Part shown: positions 10,469 to 21,492 of the stretch, in pieces
Layout of the letters: every line of letters begins with the position of its first letter
Numbering within the stretch: position 1 is the stretch's first letter
NCBI GenBank assembly: GCA_004802725.1
Contig: SGPM01000179.1
Coordinates: 1-53,986, forward strand
Origin: Antrodiella citrinella
Lineage: Eukaryota; Basidiomycota; Agaricomycetes; Polyporales; Steccherinaceae
DNA length: 53,986 nucleotides
Direction: 5' to 3'
Notes under the pieces: generated by a model
Databases searched by the model: none
What the model saw: the letters and a program-made list of their open reading frames with translations, nothing else
Told to the model about the DNA's origin: nothing
Program-made: the position numbers and the translations under genes

Positions 10469-11651
10469 TCAAATAGTAGTTGGAGATAATCTCAGAATGT
10501 CTTCCCATTTGAAATCTTGGGGCCGTTCATGGAAAGTCTTGACCAGCTCTTCTCGCTCCATATTCTCGCCTGGCCAAAGATAGAAATGTTGTACTCCCAG
10601 AGCGAGTGCCTGAGCATGGTGCTGGGACAAGTGGTAATGGGTACCCTTAACCCCTCCTTGTCCGTTCAGTGGAGTAATCTCTCCACGGAGGAGGACGACG
10701 CCATGCGTCGTCGCAAGATCCGTGTAGTGAGTGATGACAAGATGAGGTGTCGCAAACGAGTTGTGGGTCTGATACTCGATCAACGGCGTGAAAAGAATAG
10801 TCGACGTCTTTGGCCCCGCTGAGGACTGCGCAATGGCAAACGGATCGCTGGTAGGCCTTGGATCAGGTGGCGAATCATGGAAGTCCCACTGCATATAGAA
10901 GAACTCCGTAGGCGTCTTCACGAGGCCTTCCGGTTTATCGCTACCGGGCACCTGAGCGTCCTCACGAGCGAGAGGTAGGATAAATTTGTTATACGATTTG
11001 GCAAAGGACGCCATCTTCTCGTACTTGTCCAGCGGGATGGTCGCCGACAGATAGCCGCGTCCTGTACCTCCCGATCGGGCAGCATGGTAGACATTCCACA
11101 GCGCTGAGATCTGCTCAGGTGTATGAGGTTTGGCAAATAACTTCTCAAAGTTGAGCATGCTGGATAAAGGCTTTCAACCTGTAAGCTATCAGCAAATTCA
11201 GAGGTAGACTAAGACATATACCTTTACAGGCGAGCTGTCCTTGCGCACGGCTTGCTGGACTTGTGGGATGTATTTTGATATTGGAGCTGAAGCATATTCA
11301 CGTGCAGCGACGGTTGTTATCTTGTCCAGTTGTGCCCGTCTCTCCAACTTCACCTTCCGCTCTCTGTCCTCTCTGCCCTTGGTTCGGACTACAAGCTCCT
11401 CCACGGTAATACCGTGCCTTCCCAAAGGTGGGGTTAATATGCAAGACGATGTGCGCGGAGAGATCAGTGACTCACTTCTCAGCAGTGTGCTGCAACTTCT
11501 GTGCATACTTGTCGGTATAGACAACCTTTGCTTGCGAGCCGACGCTGTGGTCTTTCCAGAGTCTTGATGACGTTGCAAACGTACATCGCAAGGTTGCCGC
11601 AGGATGTCGTAGCAGTGAACGACCAAGAGGACGACCAAGAACCGAGGACAT
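10469..11651 (-). CDS. ATP11: ATP11, F1-ATPase assembly chaperone (ATPAF1)
   Basis: Atp11 binds free beta subunits of mitochondrial F1-ATPase in the matrix and is needed for F1 assembly. Exons 11651-11476, 11417-11222 and 11170-10469 give 357 aa; introns of 58 and 51 nt preserve frame. The N-terminus (SSVLGRPLGRSLLRHPAAT, Arg-rich, no acidic residues) is a mitochondrial presequence. A basic coiled stretch with HGITVEELV follows, then the conserved ATP11 core: SSMLNFEKLFAKPHTPEQIS, the RGYLSATI segment, QWDFHDSPPDP, FTPLIEYQ, and LLRGEI near the end. In the last intron the acceptor is GAAAG at 11171, not the nearer CAG, because only it keeps the frame. Start at 11651 is chosen because the presequence begins there, though the frame is open further up. 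MDV1 lies upstream on the same strand. Confidence 0.95.
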
Positions 11652-11987
11652 GGTCTCTGAAGGTAAGAGATGGCGACGCGCAACGCGTTCGTTGCAAGAC
11701 CAAAAATAACAAGTGGTGGGTGCCGCTGTCATGATCAGGCCGGCCCGGACATCCCGGATGTGTGGCGTCTAGATGTCCAACAGAACATATCGCAAGACAG
11801 AACGAATGAATGGAATTATAAAAGAAAGGAATGCGTCCGTATCATAAATGTTGCTATGTAATGATATGGTACATTGTTGCGGGGGGAATATCTAACGAGA
11901 ACAGTCTAATTTTCCAGCACAAGAGTCCCAGACGATCGTGAACTCCTGGACTGCTTGTTCCAAGACGATGGCTTCCTTCCGAGTGTG

Positions 11988-14666
11988 TTATAGAGCCCAG
12001 ACTTTGACGATAGAATCACGACCGCCAGATACGAGGTATTTGTCCATGTATCGGAGCTTCTCAACGGGACGGGTATGTCCGTTTGTCATGAGCGTCGAAT
12101 GCTGCATGCTGGTACGATTATACACCTGTATACTAGTCAGTCAAAACATTCTCCAGACGGACTTTGAGAGGCCACACCTTGATTCCATTTTCCCCAGTCG
12201 CCGCGACGATCTTACGCGTGTCAAACTGTAACCCTGTCACAGCGTGATCGTACTTGAGCGTGTCTAGGATCCCACCCGTCCGAAGGTCCCATATCTAAGA
12301 AGAACAGAAACACAACGGTCAGATCAGATGTAAACTAATGTATTAAACCACGCACTCGTATTGATTTGTCCAAACTCCCAGAGACAGCGTGCAACTCGTC
12401 GAACTGGAGACAGGTGACCGGACCAGTGTGTCCCAACAACGTCCTATGCGGCTGACCAGTTCGCACTATGCAGAAAAGGAATCATCACAATCATGAGCAA
12501 ATGCAACAGACATGGGAGGCTAAGGGCGACGACTTACTGTCCCACATACGAACTACGCCGTCGCCACTACCGCTCATGAGTGCATAGCCCCAAAACTGTA
12601 CAGCGCCGACAAAATCCTGGTACATCTCCCATGTACCGTCGGCGTATGGTGGAGTAGGAACGGCGAATGTCCCTGCAGCAGCAGCCGCTCCAGGGAATAG
12701 ATGCCCAGGAAGTGCGCCACCAGGGCCCGCTGTGGGTGGGTGTGAGATAGCCCAGAGGATATCCATGGTCATGACACATTGGCCCGTCGTCAAATCCCAT
12801 TGGCGCATCGTCTTGTCGGATGCACCAGTCACCTTGATGAAAAGTATGGTCAGATTTTGATGAGGAGTACATTGATTCATAGCTCACCAAGCAATCGTCT
12901 TCAAAGTAAAGCGAGGAAACAGCTTTCGAATGTCCTTCAAGGACTCTCACACAAGGACCTTCCCTCTCAAGTGTGCTCGACGTCTCACTTTCAGACTGCC
13001 TGATGCTCGAACCGTTCGTGCTGACTTGCGTTCGACTCCCAAACTCATCCACAACCTCCTCCTCCGCAATCTCGCTGAGACTGATCAGCTCACTCTCCTT
13101 GTCCCAATCATCGTCCTCGTCCACACGCCTCAGATCCCAAAGCCGCACATTTCCGTCTTCTCCTCCCGTCAGACAGATATGATCCTCCACCTGTATGCAT
13201 TTGACAGTACTTCGGTGGCCTTTTAATCGCCCAATTTCTTCACCACTTAGAAGGTCCCACACTCTGGGTTCGGAATCTTCCTGGGACGCTGTCACAAGAG
13301 TCCCGTAAGGTTCGGAGAAATCTAGCGCAGTGATCGGGCTAATGTGGCCTGCAAGTGACTGGTGGAGAAAAAGTCAGTACATGAATGCAAGTGCGATATT
13401 CCCAGGGAAAATAGTTACCATAAAGGCGACGCCTGGTGGCAGCTCATCATGTTCCGACGGTAGAAAGGCTGGGCCTGCAGAAAAGAAGCTTTAGCGTCGA
13501 TGTTTCTGAGACACGGAAGAGCGAAGGTACCTTTCCGTCTACGTGAACTTTGCGTAACGTGGGGTTGCTGGGCTCTTGCTTTAGGAGGACGACTCGTCGA
13601 TACTTCCAAGTCTAGACGCTCCTTAACGCCTTCCACTACACGTGCATAAGTCAGCATGAATAAGAAAGAAGAACGAAGGTCGCTTACGTTCATCATCCAG
13701 CTCGAGTTCATCCTCTTGCAGCTTCAGCAGATCCTGCTCGAGCTTAGCACGAAGCGCATCTAAGGCTTCGATCTTATTCGTGATTTCTGTAATCTCGTTA
13801 CTTATGAGAGTCTGGAACAGGCCTCAATGGACATGTCTCTGGTAAGGTATAAAATCCACTCACCCGCCGAACATGTAGATTCTCCTTGTCACGTTGGATC
13901 TCGTGCGTCTGCCGCTTCAGCTCCTCCGTCCCAAACACCTTGCCCGCACTCAAACTCTGTCTCCCCTTCCTCTTCGGCTTTAGCTTCCTGCCTCTAGGCT
14001 CCGGCCGACCCACCATCACCACATCCTCCTCACTCGCCACACTCTCGCCTTCGTGCTCCTCATCCTCCGACAAGAGCCCTCTCGCGTTCATCCCAAGCCT
14101 CTTCAAACCAATCCTCGGCGCATCGACATTCCTCGTCTGCCGCCTCCTCGTCCTGCTCTGGTCCGCGCTCGGTATCGTAGCGTTGAACCCGCGAATCAGA
14201 CTCACGTCCTGCGCGACGCCCTCCGGTTCTGGGATCTCCGCGTCGAGGAGCTCCTCCGAAGCTTCGACAATTTGCAGGTCGCGAGACGTTATCCTGCGTG
14301 TGCCGAGGCCGAAGCGCATGGGCGCACGGCCGAGCGTCGCGAAATCGACGCCGGAAGAGAGGGAGGAGGAGCCAGCTACTTTGCGGGGCCTGCCGGAAAC
14401 GGTTGAAGCCGCATTCACCATCCTAGGTGTCATGATGACGGGGGCCACTGTACACAAGATTCCATACATAAGCATGAATTGGTAGCATGGCTATCTTTAT
14501 ACTTACAATCTGCGAATATTTTGGATGATTCATGTTTCTTGTGCGTGAATGGCGCGAAGAGAGCTTTGGAGACAACATCGAGTCTACTCGTCGCTGAAGA
14601 GGCCTCTGCAAGGTTGTCGAGGGGCGCGCGGGGATCTCGCTGTCTTCTTGTGCTTGAAGACGGCAT
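11988..14666 (-). CDS. MDV1: Mitochondrial division protein Mdv1 (WD40 adaptor)
   Basis: Mdv1 links the outer-membrane receptor Fis1 to the dynamin Dnm1 during mitochondrial fission. Ten exons give 719 aa: 14666-14507, 14447-13864, 13811-13688, 13635-13531, 13474-13419, 13358-12888, 12832-12538, 12465-12356, 12294-12178 and 12125-11988. Introns are 52-72 nt and every junction keeps frame. Order of parts: N-terminal extension that should contact Fis1 (residues 1-60), a basic/acidic linker, a coiled coil at about 249-305 ([18 protein letters not shown]... then [12 protein letters not shown]) for dimerisation, and a C-terminal WD40 propeller from about residue 343. WD signatures include [38 protein letters not shown] and SIVKVWAL at the end. 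One blade carries a long Pro/Gly/Ala-rich insert ([18 protein letters not shown]), also an Mdv1 habit. Caf4 is the close alternative. Confidence 0.92.
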
Positions 14667-14956
14667 GAAGAGCAGGCGAGTGTGCTCGCACCGAGCTGGA
14701 CGTTGTGTGTGACGGTGACGATGGAATGAAATGTGAACAGAAACCGCGACTAAGGCCAGTTGACCACACCAGGACGCGGGTCTCCGGCAACACCCGAGGG
14801 TTGGGGTTAGGGTCTCATTCCGACACAGGATGATAGTATCTGGTATTTTTGGTCAATGGTAAGGATACAGTGCAGCAATAGACTACAGGGAATTATGCAG
14901 TGAGATTATGCAGTGAAATAGCTCCAGGATAGCATGTCAAATCTATGGATCTAACT

Positions 14957-15713
14957 TCAACTTCTTCGCCGTGACCACCCAAAGTCGACCACCATCTCGA
15001 ACCCATACGGTCGTAGGTCGTACTCACGTCGTACCCGAAGCAATGGTGTCACTACCACAGGTTGTGATGCAGAAGATGGAGGAACTTCTGAGGGTTGTGG
15101 CGGAGCATCTTCTGTAGCGTCTGGTAGAAATGGGAGACTGGGAAGTGCGTCCACCACCGCCGAAGGAACCGATTCCGAGGCTATCAGGAAGGGCCACACT
15201 GTTCCCAGTATCGATGACCAACTCAGCGCTGTCTTTTCTGGCAACACTTCATCTGTGGTAGATGGAACACCGTCCCGTTCTTCCGTCTCAGTCTCAGCCT
15301 CTGCGTCGGGCTCTGACACCTCTATCTCCGTCTTCGCCTTCAACAGCAGTTTCTCCTGCGCCTCCAACTCGTCCTTCAGCCTCAGCACGCTCTCCGTCTC
15401 CCAGCGTCCCATGTCGAAGGGTTCGAAGAACTTGCCGGACGTCAGGTCACACCAACAGTGATCGACGATAGGAACATCCGATGGGAGTGCGTCTTCCGAC
15501 AAGTCCGGCATCAAGGACAGTAGAGCGTCCGCGTACGTCGTGATGTTCTCCGACCACGGTTTCATGAGCGGAGTCTCGATGGAGACTGGTGGCCAGTAGC
15601 AAGTAGACAGGAACAGTGCTGACAGTAGCACTATACAGTAGAAACTATCAAGGGTGATCAGAAACTACGCCGGACTTCAATACACGCGTATAATACTCAC
15701 CATGGTCGTGCAT
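14957..15713 (-). CDS. Unknown acidic protein with N-terminal hydrophobic segment
   Basis: Two exons are inferred, 15713-15701 and 15630-14957 with a 70-nt intron, giving about 228 aa that starts MHDHVLLSALFLSTCYW. This short hydrophobic stretch could be a signal anchor. The rest is acidic and Glu/Pro/Ser-rich with an Asp/Glu-rich coiled section (about residues 80-125). It also contains WPFLIASES and ends in DLRPYGFEMVVDFGWSRRRS. The micro first exon (13 nt) is the main uncertainty, but it supplies an ATG and restores the frame with canonical GTGAGT...TATAG ends; otherwise the frame begins with GTG. I do not recognise a family. It is divergent from the p23 gene across about 360 nt. Confidence 0.65.
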
Positions 15714-16077
15714 GGAGCGTTAGTGACAGAAGGAACAGAGCCAAGAAGAACGGAGGGGCGATTGGTAGCGGCAGCAGGAGCAGAGGTAGATACCACCTGG
15801 TGCACCTGTTATCAGCGTGAGCAACTGCTCAAACAACACGGCGAAAGGACTCACCACATGAGACGAATGTTGACCGACCTGACGACACCTGACACCGGAG
15901 ACTCAGAGACGAAGGGACCTGCGACCTGCCCTCAATTAGACCACGTGACGATCGCGGTGACGCGGTTGGCGCCTATCGTTGAGTCTCCGTTCGCTCGTGT
16001 TCTGGAGACTTCGACTTCACGGACCCTCAAATACTCCTTGTCTTTATATCCTTTCCGCATCCATTTCCTCATTCACA
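15714..16077. other. Divergent promoter region, unknown gene / p23
   Basis: This spacer separates two divergently transcribed genes and has no supported gene of its own. It carries the heat-shock-like element and TATA-like box listed separately on the p23 side. Confidence 0.6.
16000..16012 (+). promoter_or_regulatory. Candidate heat shock element upstream of p23
   Basis: TTCTGGAGACTTC matches the alternating TTCnnGAAnnTTC module with one mismatch (GAG for GAA). It lies about 70 nt before the start codon of a p23/Sba1 co-chaperone gene, a typical Hsf1 target class. A TATA-like TTATAT follows at about 16044. Confidence 0.4.
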
Positions 16078-16998
16078 ATGTCAGTAGTACACCCCGAAGT
16101 TCTTTGGGCGCAGAGAAGCTCAGAAGTTGACGAGAAAAAGGTATGTACTTGCACAAATATTTCGCCATCTCTTTCAATCGATGCTCACGCGCGTTTTCTA
16201 CGTCTTTTATAGAACATCCTCTATGTTACTGTAAACCTTCCCGACATCCAGGCGGAGACCCTGGAATACAACCTGACTCCGACATCCATCTCATTCAAGG
16301 CGAAGGCCGGAAAGTAAGCACATCTGTAAATCATCTCACCGCAGACACGTATTTATCGCCACAATTTCCATCGTCTAGTGCCGAGAAGGGGTTGACAGAG
16401 CGCGACTATGAGTTCCACTTTGATCTCTTCGCCGAGGTCATACCGGAGGTACATCCTACTCGCCATCTACCAGCTGTTTGCCCATCTTAATCATAAACAG
16501 GAATCAAGCAAAACGTTGACGAGCCGTCATCTGTCTCTGGTTCTCCGCAAGAAGGAGACCCAGGCAGAGTACTGGCCTCGACTGACGAAGGAGAAGGTCA
16601 AGCTGCAGCAGTTGAAGACCGACTTTAGCAAGTGGGTGGATGAGGACGAGCAAGAAGGTGCGCCTGCTGTCGAGGAGGAAGAGGCTGGCGGCGGCATGGG
16701 TGACATGAGTGGTATGGGTGGAATGGGCGGTATGGGAGGCATGGGTGGAATGGGAGGCATGGGTGGTATGGGAGGTGGTATGCCCGGAGGCATGGACTTT
16801 GAAGCGGTGAGTTAAACTCCATTCCTATCCATGCATTTGGCTGATATTGTGAACCAGATGATGAAGTCTATGGGCGGTGCAGGCGGCGCAGGTGGCCCAT
16901 CCTTCGGAGGCGAAGGCGAGGACGAAGACGAGGGCGGTGATGATGATGACGACGACGACGGTCCTCCTCCTCTCGAGGAGGCTGAGCCCAAGCCCTAA
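16078..16998 (+). CDS. SBA1: p23/Sba1 Hsp90 co-chaperone
   Basis: p23 binds the ATP-bound, closed Hsp90 dimer in the cytosol and slows ATP hydrolysis, stabilising client complexes. Exons 16078-16140, 16213-16313, 16379-16448, 16501-16806 and 16858-16998 give 226 aa. The CS domain spans about residues 1-105: HPEVLWAQRS, LYVTVNLPDI, LEYNLTPTSISFKAKAG, LTERDYEFHFDLF, and the p23 hallmark AEYWPRLTKEK. The tail has a run of seven GMG-type repeats at about residues 149-170 and ends with an Asp/Glu cluster, as usual for p23 tails, which suppress client aggregation. Introns are 51-72 nt. A possible heat shock element sits upstream. The repeat run is a likely source of length polymorphism. Confidence 0.95.
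16711..16773 (+). repeat. Coding 9-nt minisatellite (Gly-Met-Gly) in p23
   Basis: Seven units of 9 nt, GGN ATG GGN, follow one another and vary only in the third positions of the Gly codons. Gly-Met-rich tails occur in plant and fungal p23 proteins and in other chaperones. The synonymous differences show the array is not a very recent expansion. Confidence 0.85.
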
Positions 16999-17388
16999 GT
17001 CGCCAACCTGACAGAGAGCAGAAAATATGTACGGTGTACTTCTTGGCGAGACGACAATGATCTAACGTGCTGCTGTGTGTGTACGATTCTGTCGCCAGTG
17101 TGTGCGTGTGTGTGTGTTTTCGAGGGACCGGGATGCCGGGGTGCGAGGTTCCTATGTTTAGCCGCGGAGGTGTACCGAGAAATCATCGGGACAGGCTCGA
17201 TTGTCAGTTGATCCCGTCCAGTCCTTGCAATTCAACCTCCTTTTGTCTTCATTCATCCGGGTTAGTCTCTCCGCCAAGCCCGGGAGAGTACAATATCACC
17301 TCGTCCTCAACTTATATATCACCCGGTACACTCGTCCTCAGCTCGTCCCCCCTTATGCCGGAACGTCGTCCACCACATTGACCTTGAG
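16999..17388. other. Intergenic with short TG-rich tract
   Basis: Between the p23 stop and the DUF6533 gene. It contains a short GTGTGTGCG-type tract at about 17097-17117. A TATATA motif near 17312 lies some 75 nt before the next start codon and is a plausible TATA box. Confidence 0.5.
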
Positions 17389-19067
17389 ATGAATTCCACC
17401 GTCTCAGGCCAGCCTAGCGAGACCGCTATCATTTCCTATGTTACTCTGAAGCATGCAGCTTGCTATACCATCGCCTCTTGCACCTTTTTGGTACTTTATG
17501 ATACAGGTCAGTTTACATTCCCCTTTTTGAGGCGTCGTAATGACTGTTGCCTCTAGTGTTGACACTGGGCCAGGAGGTGAACACTTATCTGTTGGTATAG
17601 CGTGGTCAGAGCACTGATAAATTTACGGCGACATGAAAGGTCGAATTGATTTGGGTGCGTCTGCAGTGAAGTCACATGCTTCTACTACTACTCAGCTCCC
17701 TCTGCAGGAATCTCCATGTTCTATACCAGGACTGCTTTACTTCATCGTCCGTGTCTCGAGTCAACATCGTGGCTTGTCCCCGTATTGATCGTTCGGTTGA
17801 CAGAGTCGCTACTCATCTTTTCTATTGGCCTCGGCGTGGTTGCTTAGTACGTTTCATCTATCCTCTGCTTCTGTGCATATTCTAATTCGTTCATGAAGCA
17901 AAACTGAGTGGAAGGGCAACAGTAACTAGGTATGTCACTTACCTATGGCTATACCCGTCAACGCAAACTGAGCACTTTCCCCACAGATGTCAGGCTGTTT
18001 CCACCTTGTCGTGATAATGATCTGACATCAAGCTGGCTTCTTCTAGGCATGATGTTATACCAGCTGTTGAATTGGTATGGTGAGTAACATACTCCAACCC
18101 ACAACGATCATCTGTTCACCGTCTGACTCTCTAGCTTGGCTTACGAACGTTTTTGTTCATCGTACGTCTCTGAACTTCAAAGCTGCATCTCAGCAAACTG
18201 AACGCGTCTTGTGCAGTCGCGATCCAAGTCTACATATACGCCGTGTTCAATAAGAGTACGTTATCTGTTCCGCTCTCGTGACATGTTCACTGTGATACCT
18301 ACATTTATAGACCGTCCATTAACATTTGGTCTTGGCGTCGCCTTCACGGTTCTCACACTGGTGCAATGCGCTGCGAATGTTATCTCAACGAGTAATCTAC
18401 GAGGTACGCATACCAGAGATACGCTTGGCATGGGATGCTCATCTATGGGTATGTGTAGTTGTGGAGACTAGTCCAGTTTGCGTCACTATCCACGATACAA
18501 TTCCCCATGACCTCTCGCTAGACGAGACCCTTATGAGAGCGGCCGCACAACGAATGCACCCGCTTCTGACATCCACCATGTGCGCCCCCATCTATTGTGT
18601 TCTATTCCAGCGGATGTACTGACTTTCACCATCAAATAGTCTGTGTTCGATGGCATTTAGCCTTTTCCTGCTCGCACTTCTGGCGTACAAGTCGTGGATA
18701 ACGTTCCGCCCTAAACCTATGCGTGCGCATGACTTGGCTGCCATCCTTGTGAGAGACTCTGCGGCATATTTCCTCATGTACGTCGCCGCCCTCGCTAGTC
18801 TCGTCGTGCTGTTTCCATTTCTCGTATCCGACCTAACTTCGGACCTCGATCAGGATCCTGGTCCTAACGATTTATAATTCGCTCCTCATCACCATCGCTC
18901 CCTCTGAGATCATTCAAGCCGGTGTCGCATTCGAGATCGCCCTGCCCTCCATAGCAAGTTCGCGCCTGCTTCTGAATTTGCGTGCGGCGGACAAGCGGAG
19001 AAAAAAGCAGACCGATGTAGACGGAATCCCCGTAGACCAGTGGGAGACCATGTTCCACATAACATAA
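17389..19067 (+). CDS. DUF6533 multi-pass membrane protein, many short exons
   Basis: This belongs to a basidiomycete-expanded family of seven-helix-like proteins of unknown role. Well-supported exons are 17389-17506, 17557-17576, 17640-17654 and one starting at 17708. Together they read LVLYDTVLTLGQEVELIW then ESPCSIPGLLYFIVR, the DUF6533 signature. Later, the pieces LLNWYAWLTNVFVH, LAIQVYIYAVFNKN and RPLTFGLGVAFTVL chain through introns near 18081-18134, 18161-18217 and 18256-18309. The final exon 18909-19067 reads EIALPSIASSRLLLNLR and ends VDQWETMFHIT. Between about 17750 and 18060, and between 18410 and 18645, I could not find one canonical splicing that keeps frame, so there may be extra small exons or a defect. 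Helix-rich character is clear. Function unknown; a receptor-like role is only speculation. Confidence 0.75.
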
Positions 19068-19418
19068 CATAGATTCGCTTGGTTCCTGCGGGGCGTGGCT
19101 GTGGGGGTCTCGGGGTTTCGGGTTTCAGTATATTGCGTACGTCCAATTATAATCCTCATTTTTTCGGTGACGTAGGTTCTGAGCGTCACCCTTATTTGCA
19201 GTCTCAGTCTGTGCGAACTGCGATATATGCTCCCGAGACAACCGGCGAGAAAGACCGCAGTCGGTCAATACGATACCTACAGCGCCATACCGCATAGACC
19301 AATCAAATCAGGTCGGGGGACGGTCGATGTCAGATACTGTAGTAGTACACCGTCGGGGAGCAGTATATGTATCACAATCGAATCACATCCACCTCGGATC
19401 ATATTACCAACTAGAATG
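19068..19418. other. Convergent intergenic region, nothing seen
   Basis: The plus-strand DUF6533 gene and the minus-strand mitochondrial-type gene end toward each other here. Only 3' untranslated and terminator functions are expected; I see no further gene or repeat. Confidence 0.5.
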
Positions 19419-20056
19419 CTATGAGGATGTGGTAGATGAGGGTGGTATATCCGTGCCAGTAGCCGTGGGTAAAGATGGTGATACGTGCTGGTCACGTAGC
19501 CTGACCACTCTGACCATCTCTTTGGGCTTGATGAGCACTTCCTCTGCCGGTGTGAGCGTGTAGAAGGCGGCTTTCTGTTTGAGCAGCCATCGACGAGGCT
19601 TGGGACGGAACACGGCGTGAATGAGTGAAGCGCGTTAGATGGAGTGGTACACAGAAACTCACCGGCATGAAGACGTGCTCATATTCTCCCCAGTCCCCTA
19701 GGAACACCGCGTACAGTAATGTCACTGCAAACGTTACTTCAGAGACCCCACAGACACACCAAACCGGAACACATGACGGGCGTACTTGGTATTATAGCAA
19801 ACGACGCAACCTTATTCGCAGCAAGAGCCCATATCCTAAACTTCGTCTCACTCTCCTGCGGTTCTCCAGGCCTTCCATCATGATTAGGAGGTGGAGGCGT
19901 CTTGAGGTTCTGCAATGCCGAAGGACTGTCCGTCGCGGGCACTGAGCTCTTGGAGCGGGCCTGCGCGACCAGACGGTATGCGAGGAGAGGTGTGGGTGCT
20001 GCGCGTCCTTGGGATAGCACTACGTGGCGGAGGAGGGTGGCATTTCTGGATAACAT
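19419..20056 (-). CDS. Unknown protein, probable mitochondrial membrane protein
   Basis: Exons 20056-19786, 19724-19663 and 19598-19419 give 170 aa with clean phases and introns of 61 and 64 nt. The N-terminus (MLSRNATLLRHVVLSQGR..., then AYRLVAQARSKSS) is Arg/Ser/Ala-rich without acidic residues, as expected for a matrix presequence. A Pro-rich linker follows. Then a single probable membrane helix at about residues 78-97 (NKVASFAIIPMTLLYAVFLG) precedes DWGEYEHVFMP, WLLKQKAAFYTLTPAEE and a Ser/Thr-rich end. I do not recognise the family. The size, single helix and presequence suggest an inner-membrane accessory or assembly protein, which is inference only. Confidence 0.75.
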
Positions 20057-20246
20057 GTCCTACACAGCGCGGAATCCTGAAAAGAGTGGTGGCAGTTTAG
20101 GATAGAGATTGGAGACGCCCATGTAGTGTCAGACTCGTATGTGGCCAAACAGCATGTTGAAGCATTGTTGATCCATCTACACGAGTATACAATGATCTAC
20201 TACAATTCCAGTTTACAATATCAGCCCCTCATCTCTGGCAAGCCAT

Positions 20247-21460
20247 TTAAAGCCTCGTAACAGACCACACCAACAGATAGAACTTGACCCCAGGTCCGAA
20301 GTGCTCCTCCATATCCTTCCTCTCCGTCTCCTTCAGAATCGCCCACGTCTTCACCTTCCCCTCCCCAAACACATCCTTATGCCACATCTCCTGCCATGTC
20401 TCCGGGCTGTGCCCAAACCGCTCCCTATCATCCTTATGCGCTTTCGTCCGATAACCTTTCTGCAGCTCCCCGCGGTGTGAGCCGAAGATGATCGACCCCG
20501 GCTCGGGCGAGAGCAGTCCTGCGAAGGCTTTAGCGACGATCGTTTGACCGGCTTCGTCAAAGAGGTGGAAGAACGCCGAGGCGTGGATGGCGGAGAGGTG
20601 GCCGTTCAAGGGTGTGAGGCTGGTTATGTCCTTCAAAGACGGAGCGGGCGCGGTGGGTTTGGTGGTGAAGGGTGGGACGACGGAGAGGAAGTTGGAGTCA
20701 AAAACATCTCCGGCGAGGAATGGGACCGGGAAGCTCTCTGGGGTGCTCTTGAAGAGCGTGTGTCCGAGATCCCAGAATGCTAGACCGTATGGTGAGTGGT
20801 GAAGGGTCTCCGCACTGGGTGGTCATGCTTACCGGGTCGCAAGTCGGAGGCCAGTGCTTGATCCACTGGGAAGCCATCTGCAACGGCCTTTCGGACATCG
20901 TTACCAACTAAGGTGAAGATCACGGTGTTGATTTTCCGCTTCACATCAGGTACAGTATAGTTGGACCTACAGCAACATCCGATGTCGAGGAACAGGGCCC
21001 CGGAACGCTCGCGTCCGAGTTTCAGCAAATCCTGGTATGCTGGGTACCGTGAAATCTTGAGGCTGATCCGCGTAGATCAAGTCAGCCCAGAGTCAACCTC
21101 TTCCTTGATATGAAACACTGCACAAGATCACTTACGTGGTGAAACTGAATCGGCGGATGCAAGGGTACGGATAGACCTACATAACGCATACATTCAGTTT
21201 AGCGATCGCTTCTGCATCTCGCGTTCACGTTCACATACCTTATATGCGTCGGCTTGCACCTGCAAGATATGCGCCTTGATCTTCTCAGCATCCTGTATGC
21301 CAGTTTCTTTCCTGTAAAACTCGAGCTCATCGTCGGCGAGAGTGTACCATTTCTCTTCCAAGGGCATGTTCAGTCGCCATTCCTTCAGTTTCTCTTCATC
21401 AAGTTTCAACGCATCATTGGCTCCGAAAGCAGGTACCGGTTTAGAGGTTATGTTAGCCAT
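20247..21460 (-). CDS. SAM-dependent methyltransferase, basidiomycete type
   Basis: Exons 21460-21239, 21176-21136, 21062-20971, 20907-20833 and 20779-20247 give 320 aa; all phases fit. The methyltransferase fold starts with LFLDIGCCFGNDV (motif I, SAM-binding loop) at about residues 110-122. VIASDLRPG-type motif II follows as ALASDLRPAFWDLGH. Then come FPVPFLAGDVFD, SAIHASAFFHLFDE and SPEPGSIIFGSHRG, ending KFYLLVWSVTRL. The N-terminal WYTLADDELEFYRKETGIQD is characteristic of a large fungal family related to meroterpenoid-pathway methyltransferases. No biosynthetic cluster surrounds it, so its substrate is open. The start codon lies only 32 nt from the stop of the phosphatase gene upstream on the same strand. 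Confidence 0.9.
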
Positions 21461-21492
21461 TGTAGTGTAAAGCAGTGAGAATGGGGGTTGTG

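Noticed and set aside
13886..14485. 199-codon plus-strand open frame
   Set aside because: Antisense shadow of the Ser/Arg-rich second exon of MDV1.
14800..14830. TTAGGG near GGTTGGGGTTAGGG as telomeric repeat
   Set aside because: Only a single TTAGGG unit is present inside gene-dense sequence.
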